Shown piece after piece: positions 21,637-32,106 of a stretch of 64,000 nt of DNA. Position 1 is the first letter of the stretch. The number at the start of each line of letters is the position of its first letter. The DNA is taken from contig BDDD01000116.1 in the NCBI GenBank assembly GCA_001972305.1, positions 186,001 through 250,000 of the forward strand. The letters run 5' to 3'. Under the pieces are notes generated by a model. It ran no database searches and was not told the origin of the DNA. It was given only the letters and a program-made list of their open reading frames with translations. The position numbers and the translations under genes are program-made. The DNA comes from Cephalotus follicularis (Eukaryota; Streptophyta; Magnoliopsida; Oxalidales; Cephalotaceae).

Positions 21637-23010
21637 TCAATAAAATCTTGTCTCCCCTAACACTGAGAAAACTAATTCATCAAAGTGACAGTCTGCAAAA
21701 CGTGCAGTAAACATGTCACATGTTAATGGTTCAAGGTACCTTATAATTGATGAAGAATCAAATCTCATATAAACGCCAAGTCTGTGTTGTGGTCCCATCT
21801 TGCTCCTCTGAGGAGGTGAAATAGGAACATATACTGCACATCCAAATACTATTAAGTGAGATATGTTTAGTTCTTGACGAAGAACAAGTTGCAATGAAGA
21901 ATATTTATGATATGCAGTCGGTCTTATACGTATAAGAGCCGCAGCATGTAATATCGCATGTCCCCAAGCTGAAATGGGTAACTTTGACCTCATCAATAAA
22001 GGACGAGCAATCAATTGAAATGTTTTGATAAGAGATTTGGCTAATCCATTTTGTGTGTGTACGTGAGGAATATGATGTTCAATGGAAATTCCTATTGCCA
22101 TACAATATTCATCAAATGCTGTGGAACAAAATTCAACAGCATTATCTAGCCGAATAGACTTTATAGGATGATCTGAAAATTGTGCTCATAATTTATTTAT
22201 TTAAGCCAATAGTCTCCCAAATGCAACATTGCGAATTGAAAGCAAACAGGCATGTGACCATCTTGTCGATGCATCTATTAAGACCATGAAATATCAGAAT
22301 GGTCCAGATGGTGGATTAATCGGTCCACGAATATCTCCTTACATTCTCTCTAAGAATTTTGGAGATTCCACAACCACTTTTGTTGTAGATGGTCTTATAA
22401 TGAGTTTTCCTTGCAAACAAGCAACGCAATGATTCTCATTATTCAATAGCATTTTTTGCTTTTTAAGTGGATGACCATGTGAACTTTCAATTATTCAACG
22501 CATCATTGTCACGCCTGGGTGGCCTAGCCGTTCATGCCAAATCATGAACCCTTTTGAGTCTATGACTTTTGAATCCACAACATTATGAGATTCAATTGCT
22601 CTAATTTTCATAATGTATAGCACAGAAGAAAGTCTAGGGAGTTTCTCCAATATTTGGTTTTGGTCGGAAGCATTACCAGTGATATAAAGATATTCTTTGC
22701 CATTTTCATTTGTGGTTTCAATATGATAACCATTAAGGCGAGCATCTTTGAAACTAGGCAAGTTTCTTCTAGACTTTATCGAACATAAAGCATATGTGAT
22801 GCGCATTTGTGTTTCATTTGATAACACAAAACTGGTCATCCTAAAACCTTCAATTAGGTCTGATGTATCAGAAATTGTTCCAACATTAGCCTTTGCTATT
22901 GTTAAATGTGAAAAATATTTTTCACTCTGGAGTATTGTGTGTGTTGTTACACTTTCGGCTATACATATATCTCCAATATCTATTGTATGATGATCTATGG
23001 ATAAGAACAC
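21637..23010 (-). pseudogene. Copia protease, GAG-pre-integrase and integrase region
   Basis: Piece 23010-22495 starts with the protease area (CIAESVTTHTIL; the family has D in place of this E, so the catalytic Asp is changed) and ends with the zinc-binding WHERLGHPG motif of the pre-integrase domain. Piece 22101-21637 is the integrase core end (VHTQNGLAKSLIKTF, with the Glu of DDE replaced, since plant elements usually read NGLAE) and the following GCAVYVPI...KMGPQ block. The intervening 22102-22494 carries stops. Confidence 0.85.
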
Positions 23011-23289
23011 ACATACTATTAATAAATATAACTATGTTATATTTAACTTCATAAGCATTTTATTCAAAAGTGATAAACATTAAAACAATAGCACATAACA
23101 TCAACCGAGATGGAAGTCTTCGTCGATAATCACTTGATTCATTTTCTCGTTTGGATCAGTCACGAAATCAGCAATGTCTAAATGGGTTATACTTATTAAA
23201 ACAAAGTCTGATTGCGTAGTTTCCAAAGGGTCACAATGATATATAAAATTTGTTTCAACTCGTTTGTCTTTCTCTTTTAGAGAAGCTTA

Positions 23290-24164
23290 ATATAAGTCAA
23301 CCTAATACTTCGCTGTGCGACAAGCACTGTACCAATGACCTTCCATACCACATCGGTTGTAATTACCATTTCTATTTTGGGTTTGTTCATCATTGCTGAA
23401 TTGTCGAGGATTGTACCACTTTTGATGTTGTTTTGTATCAGTATTTTGCCTCATGCTATTATTATTACGTGGCCCAAAGAAATTTTGATTTCTTCCACTG
23501 CCACATCCTCTTCCACGTCCTCGTCCACGCCCTCTTCCTCGTCCTCCAAAATGGGACGAAGTTGCATTTACCTCTGGTAAAAGGGCTAAACCAGTCAGAC
23601 GATTTTCATGATTTTACAGGAGAATTCAATTTTTTGCTCCGCAATAAGAAGAGATTCAATTAGTTCACGATATTTCTTGAACCCGTGCAACTTATACTGT
23701 TGTTGCAGTAACACATTGGATGCATGAAATGTTCGATATTTTTTCTCCAGCAACATATCCTCGGTGATAACTTCACCACACATCTTTAATTGTGATACAA
23801 TTTTGAACAACGTGGCATTATATTCCGAAACTATTTTGAAATCTTAAAATCGTAGCTGTGACCAATCATTCAATGCCTTTGGCAGTACAATAACTTTCAA
23901 GTGCTCAAACCTATCATTTAGGTTTTGTCACAGTTCAATTGGATTTTCAACAGTTAAATATTCATATTTTAGGCCATCATCAATATGATGCCTTAGGAAA
24001 ATCAGCATAGTGGCGCGTTCCTCATTTGATGCTGCATTATCTTCATCAATTGTGTGCCTTAATTTCTTAGTACTCAAATGCAATTTCACATCAAGTATCC
24101 ATGATAGATAATTCTTTCCAGAAATATCAAGAGTAATGAATTTTCGATTTTCAATGTTTGCCAT
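23290..24164 (-). pseudogene. Copia gag region
   Basis: Gag starts at an ATG at 24164 (MANIENRKFITLDISGKNY, SWILDVKLHL) and continues through 23595 with stops. Near 23310-23360 a zinc knuckle reads YNRCGMEGHWYSAC, where the first Cys of the CCHC motif has become Tyr (TAC for TGC). Confidence 0.8.
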
Positions 24165-24236
24165 TTTAAAACTGAATCAAAAGATAAAAATAAATGGCAT
24201 TTAATCATAGTAAATAAATAAAGTTTATTGCAATAA

Positions 24237-24411
24237 AAAAAAATTGGGACCTCATTGGTGCAATCATAGGCCAAACTCACTTTCTCTCGATTTAATCAGG
24301 GTATGAGACCACTTGAGCATAATGGGGCTTGCTGAGACTCGAACCTCCAGCCTCATGTATGAACGAGCAACTTCCTACCACTAAGTCACCACTTCAAGTG
24401 ATGATAATGGT
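24237..24411 (-). mobile_element. tRNA-derived SINE (about 175 bp) inside the copia element
   Basis: On the minus strand an A-box-like TGACTTAGTGGTAGG and a B-box-like GGTTCGAGTCT are about 36 bp apart, as in Pol III promoters. The element ends in a T-rich tail. Direct repeats ttgcaataa at 24228-24236 and 24412-24420 flank it as target-site duplication. It sits in the untranslated leader between the primer-binding region and gag. Confidence 0.75.
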
Positions 24412-24861
24412 TTGCAATAATAAATATATATAGATATATGATAATATCCTTACTTACATTATTAAATGGATCAATTATTAGATAATTGTAATAAATAAAA
24501 TTGATCATTAAGCAAGTAATATAAACAGTAAACGGGTTCTCACCTATACTTCGTAAGGTGATACCGTTAGATATTAAACATATAGGTTCCCACTAAGTCT
24601 CGAACAATTTCAGTAGACAAATGGTACCTCAAGAACAGTAAATCACAATAATGTTTCACACCACGTATATGGTGATCCGTATAGATAAGTAATATACTAA
24701 AACAATAATAGAGACATACGTTTTCATACGCCGCCGGTACTCTGTACAAACGATGAAACCACGAAAATTTATTATATATATACAATATACGTTTCCACAC
24801 ATAGGCGGTATTCTGACCGATCGATGAAACCTTTAATTTTTGTTATTATATACATATATGT

Positions 24862-24870
24862 ATGTGTGTA

Positions 24871-24911
<41 letters not shown>

Positions 24912-24912
24912 A
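24862..24912. repeat. (TG)n microsatellite
   Basis: TG dinucleotide runs interrupted by TATA, in the leader of the copia element. Confidence 0.85.
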
Positions 24913-24959
24913 TTAAACTACCTAAAATCTCAGATGGATAGAGTCTGGTGCTGATAACG

Positions 24960-25186
24960 TATTATAAACTTGTGGGATTAACAAACAAATGAAGATTATA
25001 CTATATAGAGATCAAGAAAAAGAATGAGAGTGAATAAGAGATTTTTCTATTATAAATTTCTTTACTTTTTCGTAACAATACATTCATATTTATAGGAATT
25101 TAGATGAGTTAGAATAATATTTGATTATTGAAATAATGTTTGGTTATAAAATAGTAATTCACTAATCATTATTATATTATTATACA
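24960..25186 (-). repeat. 5' LTR of the copia element
   Basis: Aligns with 19105-19342. Its inner edge reads TATTATAAAC in place of TGTTATAAAC, and the outer end is TTATACA. Confidence 0.85.
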
Positions 25187-25644
25187 ATAAAATCAAAATA
25201 TTAAATATATTTTGCATCTTTTACTATGGTGATATCATACTGGTTAAAGGCATCTAAGTCATCGTTGGGTTTCATAAAAAAAAAATTTGTCTTGTGGTTG
25301 CCAGGCCGCTAAAATATTTATCTCAGTTTTTTCGCTTAACGGGTACCAACCTTTGGTTAATTCGTGAGGCTATAGCTAACATACAAATCGACGTCTCTAA
25401 GACCAACGAAGATGGCTAACGCAACTCTTCCTTCAACAAAATTGACATAAAATTTCAAGTACAATTTATCAGCACCAGAGCTTACTCATCCATGCTTACG
25501 AAGCTGAAAACAGAATGATACATCATGTATACCAAATGAGCTACATTGCCTACATCTTATTCTCACAGGAGAAACCTTGACCTGGTTAAGTCTCATTCAT
25601 GTGTGATACGGAGAATCACCATTAAAATGTTAAAAAATTTGCTA
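25187..25644. other. 3' flank of aspartate kinase, probable 3'UTR
   Basis: No ORF was found. The half next to 25644 is probably the 3'UTR of the minus-strand aspartate kinase gene, and the rest is AT-rich flank up to the copia LTR. Confidence 0.5.
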
Positions 25645-28600
25645 TCAATGACCGTTTGATAATGTTAAGGCAGAACCATTCCAAGATCCACTTTCCCAAT
25701 CTAATTCAGAGAGATCACTTTCAAAGAAGGTTGAATGGAGAGCCCTGACACACTGCTCTGCTTCATCGTCGTTTACAATCAACGAGATATTAACCTACGC
25801 ATAAAACAATTCGGTGAGATTTATAGGCATAACAACCATAAAAATACAGATTATAGCTGCGAGACCCCTATGATCCACAACAATCCACAATTCTAGTAGT
25901 CAACATCATTTTAGGAGCAGATATTAGGGAAGAACATGAAGAAAAGGTGGAGGTTCTTGACAGTGTCTGTTCAGAACTCATTGAATTCGAGTGAAAAAGG
26001 AACTTGCTCCTCACCACTGAACACATACGCTGGCCCACCAAGTTTTGTCTAAGTTCTTCTTGGGATAGCCAAGGTGCTAACAAGCGCATGCTAGCATTTT
26101 GAAGCTATAACAGGCAACATCCTAAACTAAAACATGGGCAACCAAATCAAGATAGAGTTGTGAAGGGAAGACCTTGGAAGCACCCTGAGAGATCATCTGA
26201 ACATTGACTCCATTGGTTCGAAGAACATGAAATACCTGCCATAACATTCATCAGGTAAATTCTTATCAAAATTAAATCAGCATAAGTAAAGAAACAGAAA
26301 AAAGGTGCACAAAATAACCACATATATCACAATAAAAAAGAAAGAAACTTCAAGGAAGCACCCCCAACCATGTGAGTTTGTTTTGGCTTCGGCCAAGGTT
26401 CAAACACTCCCTACCATCACTTAGGGGATTAATCCCCCTTTCCCCATTGGGTGGGTCCTCCTTCCCCCAAAGAATTAAATAAATAAATAAAAGAAACCTT
26501 AAGCTTGTTGAAGAGCAATAATAACATCCACACCCATGAATGATATCCCAATGCAACAAAACAAGTTGAGATGGGAAAATAATGACTTCCTTCAACTACC
26601 TTTTCTAGTATCAGTGAGGACCTCTGAACATTCCCAATCAGAGAGATGATTGATCTGCGCTGAAGGAGATTGACAACTGCAATTTTCTCAAGTTCTTCCA
26701 CAACATGGTCCAGTTCCTGCTTGTAAAATATTAGACCAAATAAGATTAGTTGTAAACAGCAAAGAAGAATGTAGGAAAAAAAACCATCATTGTTTTATAG
26801 AAACAGAAGGCACAACATCATACGCTTGCCTGCTGAATAAGCTCTCTGCTCCAGAGTTTTGAAGGATCCAATGTCAATGAAATACTGACTTCACTAGTGG
26901 CTACAACATCAACCGATATGCCCAAATCTTCGAAAATTGAAAAAACCTGCATGCATTATGCGTGTTATATGAGATTTTAAGCAAAATTGAAACATCACAA
27001 GGAACTTGAATACCAGAATAGAATGATAGCCATCTTACCTTTGCAAGGAAGCCATATTGACCTAGCATACGAGTGCTGACAATATCCAGCATAGTAACAT
27101 TTTGTTTCAAAACAATGCTAGTTAGTAATGCCTGCAATTAAACAAAGAAATGATTAAAGGTGTTTGAATTTCCTTATACAACAGCAGTTACAATACCGAC
27201 ATTGCTTCTACAAACCTTACTCATATCTCTTTCCCTCTTGATGAGAGTTCCTGGAGCATTAGGGTTGTAAGAATTCTTAACCCTGACAGGAATATCACCC
27301 TCTCTAGCTGGTCTCATAGATTGTGGATGCAGGACCTGCACAAAGGTAAAATGACAGTACTTGACAAACAATCAGCCATACAAGAAAAATTGATGCTCTG
27401 TACTTTGAATTAGGCAACCAAACTAAATCCATGGAATTATGATAACGATACCTGAGCACCAAAATATGCAAGTTCGGCCGCCTCGTCAAATGTCAAATAC
27501 GGGACAGGTTCTGCTCGTGCATATATGTTAGGATCACAAGTCAAAACACCATCAACATCCTTCCACACCTATAGAGGTTTAATACATTAAAATACTTATA
27601 CATTTTGTGTGTGTGTGTGTGTGTATTATATTCTGTGGTTTTGAATCAGAAAGCTAAATACATGTAGAAACAAATTCAACAATCTTGTACATCATAAACT
27701 TTGAACTCACACAAAATTAACTCTGTTTCAAATACTTCCCAAATAGAAAACAAAGAAAGAGAGTCTTGTGAATCATTGTGCATATGCACAACTCATAATT
27801 GGAGCCAATCAGTAAAAACTGAAAATAGAAAAATGTGAAAGGGTGATGATGCATGCAGGCACAGATCTATAAAAAAACTGACATGCACACCATCAGTGTC
27901 AGTACTAACCTGAATCTCTCGTAAACCCAATGATTTTCCTATGGTTGTGGCCGTCAAATCACTACCTCCTCGCCCCAATGTAGTAATTGCACAAGATCTC
28001 AAACCCTGTTATCCGAACATCAAAATATATCCAGCATTTTTACGAAACCTACCTAAAAAACGGTGCTGTCTGTCCAAATTATATTTCGATAAAAAAACTA
28101 AGAAAAATGTCCATTATATATTCACTAGAAAGACCTTTCCAAGGTAACCAGTGACAACTGGAATTGCAGGATCACTAGTCCAATCACCAAGTAACCTCTT
28201 GGCGACAGCCGGATAAGTTGCCTCAAGAATGTCTGCATTTGTGAAGTCATCTGTGGTTATAAATCCGATATCGAAGGCATCATACTGCAAAAAAACAAAC
28301 CTTATTAAAATGTGGTATTACAGGGAATGGGTTTACATTTAAGAGTAAGAGGATAGGGCACTTCATACAACAAGAAAAATCTGAAAATTCAAGGGGAAGA
28401 GAGAGATGGAGATTGTGCAAGACACTAATAAGTCTCTTTTAAACATCATCGTCTCATGACAATAATGTAGTGGAAAATAAAGTCCAAAGACCTTTAGAAG
28501 TATGCAACACAAACTGAAATATGACATAAAAGAGATCCAAATATCTAGTATCATCATTGCAAGTCTTTTATAAAAATATAACAAGCAAGGGCACCATCTT

Positions 28601-30092
28601 CATTTTTTTTTCTTTCCCGTCTTGGATGAGGAAGCTAACCAAGAGGACATTTCAGGTTAAATTGATTAGCTGGCGGCACTTGACCGCAAACATGCAATAG
28701 ATTGTGGCAGGAAAAAAAAAGTAAATGTAAGATGTAAATTAAGGTTGCGATTTCAATACAGATTATGAATAATTCAAATTACATACTAGTCAGTAGAAAT
28801 ATCAACTGGCTAAATGCTATACACATGATTGAAAAATAATGGGTGAACATACTTGGCGGGCCTTAACACCAATTTTATTTAGATATGCTGCAAAAAGCCT
28901 TGTGGACATACACTCCCCAAATGAAACTAAATAGTCTTTGGTGCGTAAAGTCAACTCTTTCATCATGGCAATACCCTTCAGAAGTTGTTCCAACTCTTCT
29001 AGGTGTTCTGCAAAATTTTATCCACACAGAAAAACAAGGCAAGCATATGCACATTAAGAATACATCACAACCAGCTCAAGGGTTGCCCTTAAAAAGAAAA
29101 CAGTTGACATTATCTCATGAGCAATCACATAAACTAAAGAATTCACATCTTCACATTAAATTTTCAAAGAAATTTCTCAAAATAAAAACTGGTCACAGTA
29201 GTTCAGTAATCAATATTAAGAAAGCAAAGGGTGCCGAGAGTGGTGCTCCTTAAAGATCACGAAAAAAAATTGATCGTTAACATCATCAAATTTATTTCAT
29301 AAACAAAATCCAACAGTGCTCAAATTCCTTACTCCAAAACCGAGCTATAATTTCAACATTATCAAACAATAAAATCAAATTATACACTTACTTGCAACAT
29401 TTGCCCTATCCACTCCAAGTTCATCCGCAGTCCTGGGTAAATGATGCCGATTGTGAACAAATTTCAATTACAGTTCAATTTTTAACGACTCAAACGACAG
29501 AAATATCTTGTTCTTACCTGAAATGCAGCTCTTTTATAAAGCTCAGCTCATCAATAGTGTCCACATTGGTTACACCACAACCAACAGCCTTTTCTCCAGC
29601 CTAGTAAATCAGCATCCAATTTCACTATAAGTTCATCTTGCAGTTAAACCAACAACAACATAATACAGAAGTACTAGGGATGATAACTAATTATACCAGT
29701 AACAGCTTATTAGTTGTCTTCCCCATTGCTGAGAGAACAATCACTGGCCTCTCTTCTGGGAAACTAAGTATAAGCTCTGCTACCTCTCTCATCCTCTCGG
29801 CAGATGACACAGACGAACCCCCGAACTTCATGACCCAAGATAATTGACTCTTTGTTTCCGCTTCACCAAAACTTTGAATCTCAGTTTTGTTACTTTCAAG
29901 CACATCTATCTTCACCGCCTCACAAACAACTCTAGAAACTCTACTCTCACTACAACAAATCTTAAGGCTCCTACATGATAGATTAAGCTGCTGAGAGGAC
30001 CAAAGATTTTGACCATGCAAAAGCAGATATGTCTTTGGAGAAGAAGAGTAGGGAGTTTTACTAACTCCACAAAAATGCAATGCTGTTGCCAT
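25645..30092 (-). CDS. Monofunctional aspartate kinase, plastid, 13 coding exons (565 aa)
   Basis: Catalyses ATP + aspartate to aspartyl-4-phosphate, the first step to Lys, Thr, Met and Ile, in the plastid. Exons on the minus strand (+ coordinates): 30092-29697, 29600-29518, 29432-29392, 29007-28853, 28284-28135, 28005-27910, 27568-27452, 27335-27216, 27131-27039, 26946-26830, 26716-26600, 26235-26173, 25794-25645. They sum to 1698 nt in one frame. Residues 1 to about 85 form a Ser-rich transit peptide. Kinase motifs are VMKFGGSSV (about residue 88) and [14 protein letters not shown]. The C-terminal third holds two ACT domains ([35 protein letters not shown]) for feedback by lysine. There is no homoserine dehydrogenase domain, so it is the AK1/AK2/AK3 class. 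All motifs look intact, so it is probably functional. Confidence 0.95.
26351..26489 (+). mobile_element. SINE-like insertion in an aspartate kinase intron
   Basis: About 140 bp with a B-box-like GGTTCAAACACTCC, an A-box-like TGGCTTCGGCC just before it, and a TAAA-rich 3' tail. It is flanked by aaagaaactt (26341-26350) and aaagaaacctt (26490-26500), consistent with a target duplication. It lies in the intron between exons 12 and 11. Confidence 0.55.
26717..26829 (-). other. Probable GC-AG intron in aspartate kinase
   Basis: Exon 10 ends CAG and is followed by GCAAGC in place of GT. Using it gives ...[13 protein letters not shown], the conserved family reading. A GT six bases further in (GTATGA) would add two residues (Ala-Ser). 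Confidence 0.7.
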
Positions 30093-30247
30093 TTCTAAAA
30101 TCGGCTCACAAAATGCAAAAAATAGATAATGAAATCGATGAATCTAGCTAGCGTTACAAGTTAATTCGACAAATATCTCCAATGAAACCACAAAATTCTC
30201 TACGATCTAGCTCTTCAGTTAAAAGCCTCAACCTCCAGTAGCTCAAT

Positions 30248-30514
30248 CTGCAAAATATCAACAAAAAATTCAATCAAAAAGTAAAATTATGTAAATTAAA
30301 ACAAATTTAATAAAATGATCAAAAGCGTGATATCTTTTATTAACTTTTTAAATCAAATGCAGCCATATACATTTCTTTTTCAAACATATAATACAATAAA
30401 TTTCATAATTTCCCGCCCATTAATAAACAAGAAAAAGATTATTTAATAAAGATCACAACAAACATTCATTTTCCCTACATTTCCATGCAAATAGAACACG
30501 AATAAAAAAAAATC

Positions 30515-30546
<32 letters not shown>

Positions 30547-30607
30547 TTTATAATATATTAAAAAAAATTAAAATGAAAACAATGAATAATAATTTGGGTT
30601 AACTTAC
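30248..30607 (-). other. 5'UTR intron of aspartate kinase
   Basis: Minus strand: a good donor AAG|GTAAGTT at 30607-30608 and an acceptor TTTTGCAG next to 30247, followed by a leader exon 30247-30093 before the ATG. A (GA)n tract at 30520-30546 is inside the intron. Confidence 0.7.
30520..30546. repeat. (AG)n microsatellite
   Basis: An uninterrupted AG run in the aspartate kinase 5'UTR intron. Confidence 0.9.
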
Positions 30608-31162
30608 CTTGAGACCGAGCACTGAGAGGAAGAGGAATTAAATGTCGAATTTAATTTTAATAATAAAAATGAAAAATCTGTCTAAAGAGGAAAAGAGACG
30701 AAGAAGACACAAACAAGCCGCCGCCTTTCTCTCTCTCTCTTCAGTGATAACAAAGAAAACAACACTATAAAACCCAGCGTTTTGAACGTGTTGTTTGTAA
30801 TGAGTTGGCTGTGAATCAACGGTCAATGTTCAATTCTCATTCAACTAAATTTATTTGGTTCTAAGATCTGACGGTGGTTACGGCCTTCTACTGGCAATTT
30901 CATATGGGAAATTAATGACTGAATCTCTCTCTCTCTCTTTTTATTTTTTTTAACTTTAAATTAGTTTTAAATTTATAGAAGAGTTCGACGTGGACCACTG
31001 AAGACTCAGAGTGCAGACAAGTCGTCTCTGCCATAGAGTTTTTACATCTCACTAGTCTAAAACCCGTCAACGTGTTTAATATAATATCGCATTAATACAA
31101 AAACAAAAAAAAAAAGTAAAATACAAATTGTATGGGGTGCATTGGATACAAGTAATGTTATC
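30608..31162 (-). promoter_or_regulatory. Leader exon and promoter region of aspartate kinase
   Basis: It contains the first untranslated exon (from 30608 upward) and upstream DNA with CT-rich tracts (30727-30742 and 30922-30940). No convincing TATA box is seen on the minus strand. It ends at the TTATC target duplication of the Tat-1 insertion. Confidence 0.45.
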
Positions 31163-32061
31163 TGACGGAGGAAAAATATGTTTATAAAAATAAGGACACG
31201 TGTCCACAGTAGACTTGATCAGCTGTCCATCAGGGGTTACAAGCTTAACAAACATGTCGTGCCGAGGAGCACACACATGACAAATAATGTCCTTCTCGAA
31301 CCAAGAACCGATGATCATTATTTTTTGAGGACAACGCACCGAGACCACAAGTCCGAGGACACTCCTCGGACTCAAAGGCAGAAGACCATATTCACGGTGT
31401 AAGGGCCGAGGACTCCCTCGGCCCAAAGTATCTACTAGACCTAGAACATGAGGTACGCCCTCCACTACACAGAAACTGAGAAGCTCTTTCTCGGACATAT
31501 TCAGGTTAGTTTGGTTCTCGGACCAAAGAGGACCATGACCTCTGCAGCAGTATCACAATCAATTTACTCTACCATCCTATAATGGAGGACCTCAGCCTTA
31601 TCTACGGGATAAGGCTATCATCTTCACCTGATTTCACGGGATCTGCACTTATCCAAACGAAGAAGTAGTGATATATCCAACTACTTAAGAAAACAGCGAC
31701 ATTATAGGCGGAGATCAAGAGAATGGCCGAGATCCTCGGCGTTACCCTAGGGGATAACGATTACATCCGATTTACACGCTCTATCAATTACCAAACTCCA
31801 CTATAAATACAAGTTCAACATACTGAACAAAGGTCAGCAACTTTTATATTCTAAAGCACCTTATTTCATCTGCACTTGACTAACTTGAGCGTCGGAGTAT
31901 CCCCGGGAGAACAACCTCCTGGACTTTCCACCATTGTTGTTACCTTGTGCAGGTGTCCGAGATCAAAAAGCTTCCTCAAGGCATCAGTGACTAGCGTTTC
32001 TCTTAACAAATAAAAGTCCTCCACGTAGGATACTGTTGAGAGAAGGATTTCTGCATCAACA
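31163..32061 (+). repeat. 5' LTR of Tat-1
   Basis: Starts TGACGGAGG and ends CATCAACA. A TATA box CTATAAATA is at 31801-31809, presumably the element's promoter. Confidence 0.93.
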
Positions 32062-32106
32062 GTTGGCGCCGTCTGTGGGAAACGCAGCGAAAAGTCATCA
32101 ACAACC

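Larger units (their letters stand above)
19105..25186 (-). mobile_element. Ty1-copia LTR retrotransposon, degenerate, minus strand
   Basis: Two LTRs (19105-19342 as 3' LTR, 24960-25186 as 5' LTR for the minus orientation) enclose pol in the copia order gag, protease, integrase, RT, RNase H. The LTRs share long stretches but differ at many sites, so the insertion is old. Next to the 5' LTR the minus strand reads CGTTATCAGCACCAGAC, a primer-binding region common in plant copia elements. Before the 3' LTR the minus strand has AAAGAGGAGTAT and, further in, TTTAGGGGGAGATTGT, both polypurine-tract-like. I could not find a clean 5-bp target duplication. The coding part is broken by many stops and carries altered catalytic residues. 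A SINE sits between the 5' LTR and gag. Confidence 0.9.

Noticed and set aside
24300-24400. A functional tRNA gene
   Set aside because: A and B boxes are present, but the acceptor stem and anticodon arm do not fold as a tRNA, and a tail plus target duplication point to a SINE.
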